The notes beneath the pieces were generated by a model. The model ran no database searches, had not been told where the DNA came from, and saw only the letters and a list, made by a program, of their open reading frames with translations. From contig JAJEIM010000007.1 of assembly GCA_022827785.1 (NCBI GenBank), forward strand, positions 1 through 63,784: a stretch of DNA of 63,784 nt, in the 5' to 3' direction. Shown one piece after another: positions 33,987-42,287 of this stretch. Positions within the stretch are counted from its first letter, which is position 1. Every line of letters begins with the position of its first letter. The translations under genes were made by a program, and so were the position numbers. Source of the stretch: Acidimicrobiia bacterium (GTDB lineage Bacteria > Actinomycetota > Acidimicrobiia > Spongiisociales > Spongiisociaceae).

Positions 33987-34675
33987 CCGGCCCGACCGGC
34001 GACGCCTGGGACATAGCCGAGATCATCGGGCGGTTCCGGAACGCATCAAACGCGACGCTCCTGGCTATCACCGAGGCGGGCAGGATGGTGGTCTACAAGC
34101 CCGAACGCGGACAGCGCCCCCTTCACGACTTCGACTGCCGGACCCTGCCGGCCCGTGAGGTGCTGACCTTCGAGCTCGCCGGAGCGGCCGGGCTGGATTG
34201 CGTCCCCGAAACGGTACCGGTCAGCGGGCCGTTCGGGCCGGGCTCGGCCCAGGTCTTCGTGGAGGTGGACGAGGAGTTCGATCCGGCGACCCTCATCAAT
34301 GAGGCTGACCCGAGCCTCTGGCCGATCGTCACCCTGGATCTGGTGATCAACAATGCCGACCGCAAGGCCGGACACGTGATAGCCGACGACTCGGGCAGGA
34401 TCTGGTGCATCGATCACGGTCTGGCGCTTCACGCCGATCCCAAACTTCGCACGGTGATGTGGGCCTTCTCCGGCCAAGCCCTCCCCGGCACGATGGTGGA
34501 GTGCGTCCGGAAGCTCGAGCAGGCACTCGGCGACCGGCTTCACACCCGGACCGAGGAACTCCTCGGCGGGGAGGAGGCCGACGCGCTGGCAGCCCGGGTG
34601 GCGGCGCTCCTCGAAGATCCGACCCACCCCTACCCGCCCACCGACAGGCATCCTCTGCCCTGGCCTCTCTGGTGA
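33983..34675 (+). CDS. SCO1664 family protein (PI3/PI4-kinase-like fold)
   Basis: 230 residues, GTG start overlapping DUF3090. Kinase-like features are visible: MVVYKPERGQRPL with a lysine in strand position near 35, DLVINNADRKAGHVI near 116-130 (catalytic-loop-like Asn-Asn-x-Asp-Arg) and IWCIDHGLALH (DHG in place of DFG). This resembles the atypical PI3/PI4-kinase or HipA-like fold. The family is uncharacterised. Presence beside a histidine phosphatase suggests a phosphorylation/dephosphorylation couple. Confidence 0.82.
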   Translation: MTGPTGDAWDIAEIIGRFRNASNATLLAITEAGRMVVYKPERGQRPLHDFDCRTLPAREVLTFELAGAAGLDCVPETVPVSGPFGPGSAQVFVEVDEEFDPATLINEADPSLWPIVTLDLVINNADRKAGHVIADDSGRIWCIDHGLALHADPKLRTVMWAFSGQALPGTMVECVRKLEQALGDRLHTRTEELLGGEEADALAARVAALLEDPTHPYPPTDRHPLPWPLW

Positions 34676-34726
34676 GCCGGGGATTGGGCACAACCCCCGA
34701 CGATTTCCGTCTATCCTTTACCGGCG

Positions 34727-34834
34727 ATGGCATCGCCTGCAGATAACGGCCGGAGTTGGTGGGGCTCCTTTCTGGCCACGGTCATATTCCTGGGGATCAT
34801 GGCGGCGTTCTATCTCTGGCCCAATCCGGCCTGA
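34727..34834 (+). CDS. Small single-helix membrane protein
   Basis: 35 residues: a short polar start (MASPADNGRSWWGS), one hydrophobic helix of about 18 residues, and the end FYLWPNPA. A TATCCT element lies 9 bases before the ATG, suggesting a separate, nearly leaderless transcript. It fills the gap between the SCO1664-like gene and the oxidoreductase. I do not recognise the family. Confidence 0.5.
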   Translation: MASPADNGRSWWGSFLATVIFLGIMAAFYLWPNPA

Positions 34835-34866
34835 CCGACACCCAAGGTACCGACGGAGATGACTCG

Positions 34867-35859
34867 ATGAAGCGTTTCGCGTATTTCTGCGGCCATGAGC
34901 AATGGCAACCCGAGCAACTGGTCCGCCATGCCGTGCTGGCCGAGCAGGCCGGCTTCGACATGGTGGTCGTTTCGGAACACTTCCATCCCTGGGTCGATGA
35001 TGCGTCGGCCTCCGGATTCGCCTTCTCGACCCTGGGCGCCATGGCGCAGGCCACCGAGCGGATCGAGATAACCACCGGCGTGACCACCCCCCTGTGGAGG
35101 TTCCATCCCGCCATCACCGCGCAGGCGGCCGCCACTCTCGACCGGTTGAGCGGGGGGCGGTTCAACCTCGGCGTGGGTACGGGCGAGAACATCAACGAAG
35201 GCCCGCTCGGCTACCACTTCCCCAAGTACGCGGAGCGCGCCGCCAGGATGTCGGAGGCGCTCGACATCATGCGCCGCCTGCTGGACGGGGAGAAGCTCTC
35301 CTACAGCGGCGACTACTACACCACCGACCGGGCCAGGCTGTACTCCCCTCCCGTCTCCCGGGTACCGATCCTCGTGGCGGCGGGCGGTCCCAAGACAGCC
35401 GGTCTGGCGGGCCGGAAGGCGGACGGAATCATCGTCTCGGTGAAGGATCCGTCGGTCGCGATGGAACGGGCCGTCGGCCCGGCCCGGGAGTCGGCGGCCG
35501 AGGCCGGACGGCCCCGCCCGATACTGCTCACCTCGCGGTGGGCGATCATGGCGGGTAGCGATGACGAGGCTTGGGAAGCCCTCTATTCATGGCGCGGGCT
35601 GAGGGCCCCGGGACGCCTCCAAGCCGTCGATCCGATGACGCTGCGGAAACGCGCCGACGATCTTCCGCGCGAGGAGATCCTCGGGCGCTACGGAAGGGCA
35701 GCCGGCGCCGCGGACATCGTCGACCTGTATATGCCGCTGGTGGGCTCGATCGACGCCGATATCGTCACGATCCAGATGGCCTCGGTCGACCAGGAAGGCC
35801 TCATCGAACTCCTGGGCCGAGAAGTCCTCCCCGCACTCCGCGAAGCCGCCGCGAACTGA
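34867..35859 (+). CDS. Luciferase-like, probably F420-dependent oxidoreductase (TIGR03557-like)
   Basis: 330 residues with the bacterial luciferase-like barrel. Family segments: YFCGHEQWQPEQLVRHA, VVVSEHFHPWVDD, GVTTPLWRFHPAITAQA, SGGRFNLGVGTGENINE and VPILVAAGGPKTAGLA. The cofactor is either F420 or FMN; the GTGENINE and HFHPWVD wording is typical of the actinobacterial F420 group. The start at 34867 is preferred over upstream in-frame codons that overlap the small membrane protein gene. The substrate is unknown. Confidence 0.85.
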   Translation: MKRFAYFCGHEQWQPEQLVRHAVLAEQAGFDMVVVSEHFHPWVDDASASGFAFSTLGAMAQATERIEITTGVTTPLWRFHPAITAQAAATLDRLSGGRFNLGVGTGENINEGPLGYHFPKYAERAARMSEALDIMRRLLDGEKLSYSGDYYTTDRARLYSPPVSRVPILVAAGGPKTAGLAGRKADGIIVSVKDPSVAMERAVGPARESAAEAGRPRPILLTSRWAIMAGSDDEAWEALYSWRGLRAPGRLQAVDPMTLRKRADDLPREEILGRYGRAAGAADIVDLYMPLVGSIDADIVTIQMASVDQEGLIELLGREVLPALREAAAN

Positions 35860-35929
35860 GGATCCGGGCCCGCGACGCCTGACAGCCGCCGTCGTATGTC
35901 GGTCTCTCTCCCACAGAACCGGTGAGGGG

Positions 35930-36808
35930 TCAGTCCGGGATCGCGGTGGGCCACTGATCCTTCAGGAGCCGGGAGAGGGCCCGGTCGGCCAGGATCCGGC
36001 CCCCCGTCTGGCATCCGGCGCAGTAGTTGGTCTCGTTGGACGCGTACACGATCCGCCTGACCGGACTCCCGCACACGGGACAGGGCTGCCGGTACTTGCC
36101 ATGGACGGCCATTTCGGGCCGGAAGGCCGTGACCCGCTCCGGGAACCCGTCACCGACCTCATCACGCATCCGGTCCACCCATTCGGTAAGGGTGCTGACG
36201 GTCGCCTCATGGAGCCGCTCCAGGGCGGAGTCGTCGAGCCGGCTGGTCAGGACGACCGGCGAGAGTCCGGCCCTGTGGAGTATCTCGTCCGAGTATGCGT
36301 TGCCGATGCCGGAGAGGATGCGGGGATCGGTCAGGGCCCGCTTGAGCGTCCGGTTCTCCCGCCTGAGCGCACCGGCGAAGGCGTCCGGCGTTGCTTCGAG
36401 CGGCTCCAGGCCGCCGCGGTCGTGCTCGGCCAATGCCTCCGCACCCCGATGCACATGCAACGAGGCCCGCTTCCTGGAGCCCTGCTCGGTGAGGACCAGC
36501 GTTCCGTTCGGGAAGTCGAATGCGGCGTGGCCGACCTTTTTCGGGACGGCCTGACCGCGCTTCCTCCATCTGAACCGGCCTGCAACCATCAGGTGGAACA
36601 CCATGAAGAGGTCATCCTCGAGTTCGAGGACCAGGCGCTTCCCCATGCGGCGGAACCCGACCACCCGCCTGCCCTCCACTTCGGAAAGAGTCGGATCGAA
36701 GGTGCGGAGAAGCGAGATCGACACCACCCTCGCCCGTTCCAGAACCCTCCCCCCGACGAACCGTTCGAGGGACTCAAGGTAGACGACCACATCGGGGAGT
36801 TCAGGCAT
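35930..36808 (-). CDS. Fpg/Nei-family DNA glycosylase
   Basis: 292 residues. Base-excision repair enzyme with N-terminal Pro2 nucleophile and Glu3 (MPELPDVVVYLE), the helix-two-turn-helix (ILSGIGNAYSDEILHRAGLSP is the family block, here split as ILSGIGNAYSDEIL and HRAGLSP) and a C-terminal zinc finger with CPVC and CAGC pairs. The PELPDV start and CAGCQTGG end deviate from canonical MutM, so it may be a Nei-like or actinobacteria-specific paralogue. A 7-bp tandem repeat lies directly upstream of its start. Confidence 0.88.
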   Translation of the reverse strand: MPELPDVVVYLESLERFVGGRVLERARVVSISLLRTFDPTLSEVEGRRVVGFRRMGKRLVLELEDDLFMVFHLMVAGRFRWRKRGQAVPKKVGHAAFDFPNGTLVLTEQGSRKRASLHVHRGAEALAEHDRGGLEPLEATPDAFAGALRRENRTLKRALTDPRILSGIGNAYSDEILHRAGLSPVVLTSRLDDSALERLHEATVSTLTEWVDRMRDEVGDGFPERVTAFRPEMAVHGKYRQPCPVCGSPVRRIVYASNETNYCAGCQTGGRILADRALSRLLKDQWPTAIPD

Positions 36809-36825
36809 GCTCCCGAGCCTAGGGG

Positions 36826-36998
36826 GTCAGTGGTCAGTGGTCAGTGGTCAGTGGTCAGTGGTCAGTGGTCAGTGGTCAGTGGTCAGTGAGGGCTGTAACC
36901 CGGGACGACAAGTACAACCCACCACGCTCGAGGGCCTGACGGAAGCCGATGCTCCTAGGGGTCGCCCACTGGCCACTGGCAACCGGCCACTGACCACT
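36826..36998 (-). repeat. 7-bp tandem repeat element, copy A
   Basis: Nine perfect copies of GTCAGTG (plus-strand sense, 36826-36888) are followed by a ~110-bp unique part ending in CACTGGCCACTG and CCACTGACCACT, which is complementary to the repeat. The whole can fold into a long hairpin. It fills the gap between the pnp stop and the fpg start. The unique part resembles that of copy B, including TCGCCCACTGGCCACTG. Confidence 0.85.
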
Positions 36999-37003
36999 AG
37001 AGG

Positions 37004-39445
37004 CTAGATGCCGTCGGTGAAGGCGTCCTCGAACGAGGCGAACCTGCGCCCGCCGTTCCCTGACGAGCCCGAACTCCGGCGGTTGCCGCCGCCCTGGTTA
37101 CGGCCACCCTGGCCACGGCCGCCCTGGCCACGGCCCCGGTTGCCGCCCCGGCCACCCGGCCGGCCACCACCTCGACCTTGGCGGGGTCCGCGGCCCCGAT
37201 TGGGGCCTCTCCCGCCGCCGCCGCTGCCGCCGCGTCCGGATCCTCGATCACCCCGATCACGCCGCTGGCCCGGTGCACCGACCTTGGCGCCCGGCTTCGG
37301 CTCCAGATCGGCCGTCACCTTGAGCGAGACCTTGCCGTTCCGGTCGATGGAATCGACCACCACAGTCAGGGGATCACCCTCGGACAGGTAGTCGCCCACC
37401 CGGCGCACGTGGCGGGTGCTGTCGAACTTGGAGATGTGCAGGAGGCCGTCCCGGCCCGGAAGGATGTTGATGAACGCCCCGAAGTCGGTGATGCTCACAA
37501 CCTTGCCCTCGTACTGCTTGTCCACCTCCGGAGTCGGCGGGAAGGCGATCTCGTTGACCCGGTTCATGGCGTCGGCGAGAGAGGTGCCGTCGCTCGAGGA
37601 CACCAGCACCGTGCCGTCATCCTGGACCTCGATCGAGGCGCCGGTCTCGGCCTCCAACTCACGGATAATCTTCCCCTTGGGACCGATGATGTCACCGATC
37701 TTGTCCACCGGGATCTGGACGGTCTCCAACCGGGGAGCGTGCTCCTTCATCTCCTCCCGGGGCCCGTCGATCGCCTGGCACATGACATCCAGTACTTCAA
37801 GCCTGGCCTGCCTGGCCTGGACCAGCGCTCCGGCCAGCACTTCCGCCGGCAGACCGTCGATCTTCATATCGAGCTGGAGGGCGGTGATGAAGTCCGCCGT
37901 TCCCGCCACCTTGAAGTCCATGTCGCCCAGGGCGTCCTCGGCCCCGAGGATGTCGGTCAGGGTCACGTAGTTCTCGCCGTCGGCGATCAAGCCCATGGCG
38001 ATCCCGGCTACCGGACCGGCAATCTCGACACCCGCATCCATGAGGGAGAGCGACGAGGCACAGACCGAAGCCATGGACGAGGAGCCGTTGGACGAGAGCA
38101 CCTCCGACACCAGGCGGAGCGTGTACTGGAATCCGTCGTCGGCGGGGAGCACCGGCCGGAGGGCCTTCTCCGCCAGGGCACCGTGCCCGATCTCCCGGCG
38201 CTTGGGTCCTCTCATGAACCCGGCCTCGCCGGTGCAGTAGGGCGGGAAGTTGTAGTGATGCATGTAGCGCTTGGCTTCCTCGTTACTGATGGTGTCGAGC
38301 ATCTGCTCCATGCGTGGCATGCCCAGGGTGAGGACGTTCAGCACTTGCGTCTCCCCGCGAGTGAACAGGGCGGACCCGTGGGCCCGGCTCAGCACGTTGA
38401 CCTCGGCGGCCAGCGACCTGATATCGGTGGCGCTTCTACCGTCCATGCGGACGCCTTCGTCGATGATCCGCTGGCGCATAGCCTTCTTTGTGGCGGCTCG
38501 CAACGAGGCCTGGACCTGCCGGGCGGTGTCGGTGTCATCCTCATCCATCCCGTACTCGGCGGCCACCCGCTCGGCCAGTTCCGCCTCGGCGGACTTCCGC
38601 TCGGTCTTGTCGGTGATGCTGACCACTCCGGCGATCCCGTCGCCGGCCAGTTCCGATACGCGCTCGTACACCTCGTCCGCGTACTCGATGACCGACGGCC
38701 ACTCCCCGACTTCCTTGCCGGTCGCCTCCTGGAGCTCGTCCTGGAGATCGAGCAGCTGCCCGATGTAGGACTTGGCCTCCTCAAGGCCGGCGGCCACCGC
38801 GTCCTCGTCCGGTGCGGTGCGGCCGTCGTTGACCAGTGCCAGGACGCCGTCTGTGGCGCCGGCCTCCACCATCACGATGTCCACCGATCCCGATTCGTTA
38901 CGCTTGCCGACCACCACGAGGTCGAACACGCACTCCTCCAGCTCGCTGAACGTGGGGAACGGCACCCAACCGTCCTCTCCGAGGCCCAGCCGGACCCCGC
39001 CCAGCGGGCCCTCGAAAGGGAGGTCGCTGATGGTCAGGGCTGCCGATGCTCCGTTGAGAGCCAGCACGTCGTAGGCGGTCTCTCCGTCCACTTGGAGGAC
39101 GGTGGCCACTACATGGGTGTCATTGCGGTACCCGTTACGGAAGGACGGGCGGAGGGGCCGGTCGATGAGCCGAGCGCTGAGCGTGGCCCGCTCCGTGGCG
39201 CGACCCTCCCGGCGGAAGAAGGACCCGGGGATCTTGCCCACCGCGTACATCCGCTCCTCGACATCGATCGTGAGCGGGAAGAAGCTCACGCCCTCCCTGG
39301 GCCTGGTGCTGGCAGTGGCGGCGACCAGCACTTCGGTCTCCCCCATCGAGACGCGAACCGCCCCGTTTGCTCGACCGGCGAGTTTGCCGGTGGAAATCAC
39401 GACCTCTTTGTCACCTATTTGGCCGCGAACGACTTGTTCAGACAC
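37004..39445 (-). CDS. pnp: Polyribonucleotide nucleotidyltransferase with RGG-rich tail
   Basis: 813 residues. Phosphorolytic 3'-5' exoribonuclease and polymerase. Two RNase PH domains (about 10-220 and 330-560), a KH domain (IGPKGKIIRELEAETG near 600) and an S1 domain (YEGKVVSITDFGAFINI near 645) are in the usual order. Beyond residue ~715 comes an 85-residue tail almost purely Gly, Arg, Gln and Asn, then an ending SFEDAFTDGI. Most PNPases lack such a tail. AAGGAG is a good ribosome binding site. It follows rpsO, the usual arrangement. Confidence 0.95.
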   Translation of the reverse strand: MSEQVVRGQIGDKEVVISTGKLAGRANGAVRVSMGETEVLVAATASTRPREGVSFFPLTIDVEERMYAVGKIPGSFFRREGRATERATLSARLIDRPLRPSFRNGYRNDTHVVATVLQVDGETAYDVLALNGASAALTISDLPFEGPLGGVRLGLGEDGWVPFPTFSELEECVFDLVVVGKRNESGSVDIVMVEAGATDGVLALVNDGRTAPDEDAVAAGLEEAKSYIGQLLDLQDELQEATGKEVGEWPSVIEYADEVYERVSELAGDGIAGVVSITDKTERKSAEAELAERVAAEYGMDEDDTDTARQVQASLRAATKKAMRQRIIDEGVRMDGRSATDIRSLAAEVNVLSRAHGSALFTRGETQVLNVLTLGMPRMEQMLDTISNEEAKRYMHHYNFPPYCTGEAGFMRGPKRREIGHGALAEKALRPVLPADDGFQYTLRLVSEVLSSNGSSSMASVCASSLSLMDAGVEIAGPVAGIAMGLIADGENYVTLTDILGAEDALGDMDFKVAGTADFITALQLDMKIDGLPAEVLAGALVQARQARLEVLDVMCQAIDGPREEMKEHAPRLETVQIPVDKIGDIIGPKGKIIRELEAETGASIEVQDDGTVLVSSSDGTSLADAMNRVNEIAFPPTPEVDKQYEGKVVSITDFGAFINILPGRDGLLHISKFDSTRHVRRVGDYLSEGDPLTVVVDSIDRNGKVSLKVTADLEPKPGAKVGAPGQRRDRGDRGSGRGGSGGGGRGPNRGRGPRQGRGGGRPGGRGGNRGRGQGGRGQGGRNQGGGNRRSSGSSGNGGRRFASFEDAFTDGI

Positions 39446-39778
39446 ATGCTCTCCTTGATTTTCTACGTCCAGGCACCGATCACTCGGAGAGCAGCGAAGT
39501 CAATTACCAGTGGTCATGCCTCCGGACGCTTCGGTGTAGCGCCGCGTCACGAAGGAATGGCGACTGACAACTGATCAACGCCGTTCTCCGGGCGCTTACC
39601 AGCCTGCTTATGTGGTTCGGTCGGCTACAGGACTCTCCTGTCAGCCTCACCATCATCGATGAGCGCCGTGCGGGGCGCTTCGATCATCCCACCTCTTATT
39701 GCCACCGGACTCGGGTATGCACTGCCGGAGGCCGGTCCGGTTCACCGCTTTGATGTTGAGAACCGTCTCTACGGACTG
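39446..39778 (-). other. rpsO-pnp intergenic leader with hairpin
   Basis: No gene is visible in these 333 bp. The clearest structure is at 39623-39646: GGCT-ACAGGA, loop CTC, TCCTGT-C-AGCC, a roughly 10-bp stem with one bulge. In enterobacteria a hairpin in this position is cut by RNase III and mediates pnp autoregulation; a similar role here is inference. A weaker ACCGGAC/GTCCGGT pairing lies nearer rpsO. Confidence 0.45.
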
Positions 39779-40036
39779 CTATCGACGCAATCCGAGCTTG
39801 GCGATCACCCGACGATACCGCTCGGCATCGTTCTTCCGAAGGTAGTCCAGCAGCCGCTTGCGCTTGCCCACCATCATCAACAGGCCTCGGCGGCTGTGAT
39901 GGTCGTGTTTGTGCTCGCGCAGATGCTCGGTCAAGTGACGGATTCGCTGGGAGAGCAGCGCCACCTGGACCTCGGGGGATCCGGTATCGCTGTCGTGAGC
40001 ACCGAACTCAGTGACTATTTCCTGGGTCGCTCTCAT
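39779..40036 (-). CDS. rpsO: 30S ribosomal protein S15
   Basis: 85 residues. The start is [20 protein letters not shown] at 40036, matching the family; a longer frame upstream is spurious. [23 protein letters not shown] is the classic 16S-binding block (here cited as [17 protein letters not shown]). It binds the central domain of 16S rRNA. It is slightly shorter than the usual 88-89 residues. Confidence 0.95.
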   Translation of the reverse strand: MRATQEIVTEFGAHDSDTGSPEVQVALLSQRIRHLTEHLREHKHDHHSRRGLLMMVGKRKRLLDYLRKNDAERYRRVIAKLGLRR

Positions 40037-40150
40037 CTCTCTCACTCGATCAGCACATCCCAAACCGGCATGTATAGCAGTGGGAACCGGCTGAAGTGTA
40101 GCACCCTCCCGGCGATCCGGTGCGCACCGGCCCGTGAGCACGTCCGCGCG

Positions 40151-40351
40151 TCACCGCCCGTACCGCTCGCGGAGCTCCTCCTGCGTCGGCCGGGGCGGCG
40201 GCCGCTTGTCGATCCCGAGCACCAGCCGGTAAAAGGTGATCATCGCCCAACGCTGGAATTGCAGGATCGCCAGCAGGATGCGCAGGTAGGTGAGCTCCAA
40301 CACGGCCAGGTAGGCCCGAAGGAGCTGTCCGTTGCGGTCTCGATCGTCCAC
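40151..40351 (-). CDS. Small hypothetical protein
   Basis: 66 residues from a GTG start. A polar N-terminus is followed by an amphipathic/hydrophobic helix (LAVLELTYLRILLAILQF) and a basic Pro-rich end RPPPRPTQEELRERYGR. It lies between ribF and rpsO on the same strand. The end region resembles small actinobacterial hypotheticals, but I cannot assign a function. The coding character (third-position GC, full use of the gap) supports a real gene. Confidence 0.5.
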   Translation of the reverse strand: MDDRDRNGQLLRAYLAVLELTYLRILLAILQFQRWAMITFYRLVLGIDKRPPPRPTQEELRERYGR

Positions 40352-40456
40352 TTGTAATCATCCAATCATGTCGCTTGCCGGTGTGGTCCGGTCACCCGTT
40401 CACGCCGTCACAGCCATCGTGGGTCCGTAACCGCCGGAGTTCAACCCCTACGTTTC

Positions 40457-41395
40457 TCACTCTCCCGAGGAGCGGGCTCGAGCTCTACCGGTGGGACCAC
40501 CGATCAGGCGACGCGTTCCGGCCAGATCCGCAGCGGTGATCCGGGGAGGAGCATGGCCTCCCGGCGGCACAGGGCGGAGGCGGTCGAGGAAGGACAGGAC
40601 CAGGTGGCCGTCCGGGGCCGGGCCGGCCCGCCGATCGAGCAGGCGGACCCGGAGCGGTCGGCCGGTACCGCCGATCGAGCAGGCGCCGTGGCCGGCAGGA
40701 TCATCCGTACCGACCGCCACGGCGTAGACCCCCGATCCGGGCACCGCCATAGACCAGTCAACTTCCACGGCCATGGTCGAGGCAGCCCCTCCCCCGTCCG
40801 GCCCCAGCGACCGGCCGACCACTTCATGGGGCCGACCGAGCAGCTCGGAGGCAGCCGCTACCTCGCCCACCGCGATGTGGCGACGGATGGCGGACGACGA
40901 GATCGGCCCCACCTCACCGTCCCGCAGCCGGACGGCGTCGACCCGGAAGCCGTGGGTTCGACCCGAGGCCGCCAGGGCCGCCATGTCTCCGGAACGCCCG
41001 GCGCCGTACCGGAAGCCCTCCCCCACGACCACGGCACGGGCGTTGAAGCCGCCCGACACCACCTGGCGGATGAAGGCCTCGGGCCCCAGGTGGCGCACTT
41101 CCGCGAAGGGAAGCACCCCCACCTGACCCACGCCCACCGACTCCAGCAGTTCGAGCCGGCGGGAGAGCGTAACCAGCATGGCGGGCCCGTCGACCGGGTC
41201 GAAGAACCGGCGGGGATGGACATCGAAGGTGACCACGACCGTCTCGAGACCCCCCGCCCGGATGGCCCTCTCCGAAAGGGCGGCCAGCAGGGTCCGGTGA
41301 CCCCGGTGGACGCCGTCGAACACCCCGATGGTCAGCGCCGTTCCTGCCTCGGGACCGGGCCCCCAGGCGAGCGTATCGCCCCTCCAGATCTTCAT
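40457..41395 (-). CDS. ribF: Riboflavin kinase/FAD synthetase-like protein with degenerate kinase domain
   Basis: 312 residues. The N-terminal FMN adenylyltransferase domain is intact: TIGVFDGVHRGHRTLL near 23-38, FDVHPRRFF, and GPISSSAIRRHIAVGEV. The C-terminal region aligns in position with riboflavin kinase (GSGVYAVAVG and LRVRLLDRR...LSFLDRLRP) but lacks the GFPTAN-type motif and the catalytic Glu that should precede LLD. It therefore probably makes FAD from FMN but may not phosphorylate riboflavin. Start MKIWRGDTLAW at 41395; it follows truB by 10 bp. Confidence 0.85.
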   Translation of the reverse strand: MKIWRGDTLAWGPGPEAGTALTIGVFDGVHRGHRTLLAALSERAIRAGGLETVVVTFDVHPRRFFDPVDGPAMLVTLSRRLELLESVGVGQVGVLPFAEVRHLGPEAFIRQVVSGGFNARAVVVGEGFRYGAGRSGDMAALAASGRTHGFRVDAVRLRDGEVGPISSSAIRRHIAVGEVAAASELLGRPHEVVGRSLGPDGGGAASTMAVEVDWSMAVPGSGVYAVAVGTDDPAGHGACSIGGTGRPLRVRLLDRRAGPAPDGHLVLSFLDRLRPVPPGGHAPPRITAADLAGTRRLIGGPTGRARARSSGE

Positions 41396-41405
41396 CGGAC
41401 CGGAC

Positions 41406-42287
41406 TCATGCCAGCACCACCTCCGGAACCAGCCGATCGTCGCGGGCACGGTATACGGCCAGGAGCCGCCCGTCTGCGGTCACCCGAACGTGCCCGTCCA
41501 GATCCGGAGGGGACGGCAGGCGCCGCCCGTTGCGCACCCGGGCAGCCGTATCGTCATCCACAGTCACGGACGGCAGATGCGACAGCGCCGCGGCAGGCTC
41601 CAGCACCGCCTCGGCCAGCCGGCCCTCTTCACCGAGGCATGCCAGCTGCTCGACAGTCCACGCCTCCTCGACCCTGAGGCTGCCGCTGGCGACCCTGCGG
41701 AGGGAACTCAGATGGGCCCGCCCGCCCAGGGCCCTGGCCAGATCATCGGCCAGCACCCGGACGTATAGGCCGCTGCCTCCCACCACCCGGAGGCGTACCT
41801 CCGGGAACGGACCCGCCGCGAACCCCTCCAGATCCAGGCGGTCCACCCGCACCCTGCGGGCAGGTCGTTCGACCTCCTCGCCTCGCCTGGCCAGCTCGTG
41901 CAGGCGCCTGCCCCCCACCTTCACCGCCGACACCATCGGAGGCGTCTGGAATATCTCCCCCCTGAAGCGGTCCATAACGCCCGCCAGATCCTCCCGGTCG
42001 ATGCTCATCGGCACCCGACCGGTCACCTCGCCGTCGGCATCCAGGCTGTCGGTGGCCACGCCGAAACGGGCTGTGGCCTCGTACTCCTTCGGCAGGTCGG
42101 TGACGAAGCGCAGCAACCGGGTGGCCCGCCCGATGCCGAGGACGAGCAGACCGGTGGCCATCGGATCGAGGGTGCCGGCGTGCCCGATCCGGCGCATGCC
42201 GAGGATGCGGCGGGTCCTGGCCACAACGTCATGGGATGTCCACCCGCCGGCCTTGTCGACCAGCACGAACCCCGAACCGGTAATCAC
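41406..42287 (-). CDS. truB: tRNA pseudouridine(55) synthase
   Basis: 293 residues from GTG 42287, which overlaps the stop of the DHH gene (GTGA). The catalytic aspartate is in IGHAGTLDPMATGLL near residue 40, preceded by VLVDKAGGWTSHDVVA. PPMVSAVKVGGRRLHELAR and GLYVRVLADDLA are standard blocks. It makes the T-loop pseudouridine of tRNA. The longer frame upstream is out-of-family sequence antisense-like to the DHH gene. Confidence 0.95.
   Translation of the reverse strand: MITGSGFVLVDKAGGWTSHDVVARTRRILGMRRIGHAGTLDPMATGLLVLGIGRATRLLRFVTDLPKEYEATARFGVATDSLDADGEVTGRVPMSIDREDLAGVMDRFRGEIFQTPPMVSAVKVGGRRLHELARRGEEVERPARRVRVDRLDLEGFAAGPFPEVRLRVVGGSGLYVRVLADDLARALGGRAHLSSLRRVASGSLRVEEAWTVEQLACLGEEGRLAEAVLEPAAALSHLPSVTVDDDTAARVRNGRRLPSPPDLDGHVRVTADGRLLAVYRARDDRLVPEVVLA

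Noticed and set aside
36826-36888. CRISPR array
   Set aside because: The unit is only 7 bp with no spacers, and no cas gene is present. It is a simple tandem repeat within a larger element.
37178-39574. 798-residue forward open frame opposite pnp
   Set aside because: It is the antisense shadow of pnp in high-GC DNA. pnp has all family domains, while this frame has no recognisable motif.
40553-41677. 374-codon forward frame opposite ribF and truB
   Set aside because: It spans two well-supported reverse genes and has shadow-like composition rich in Arg, Pro and Gly.
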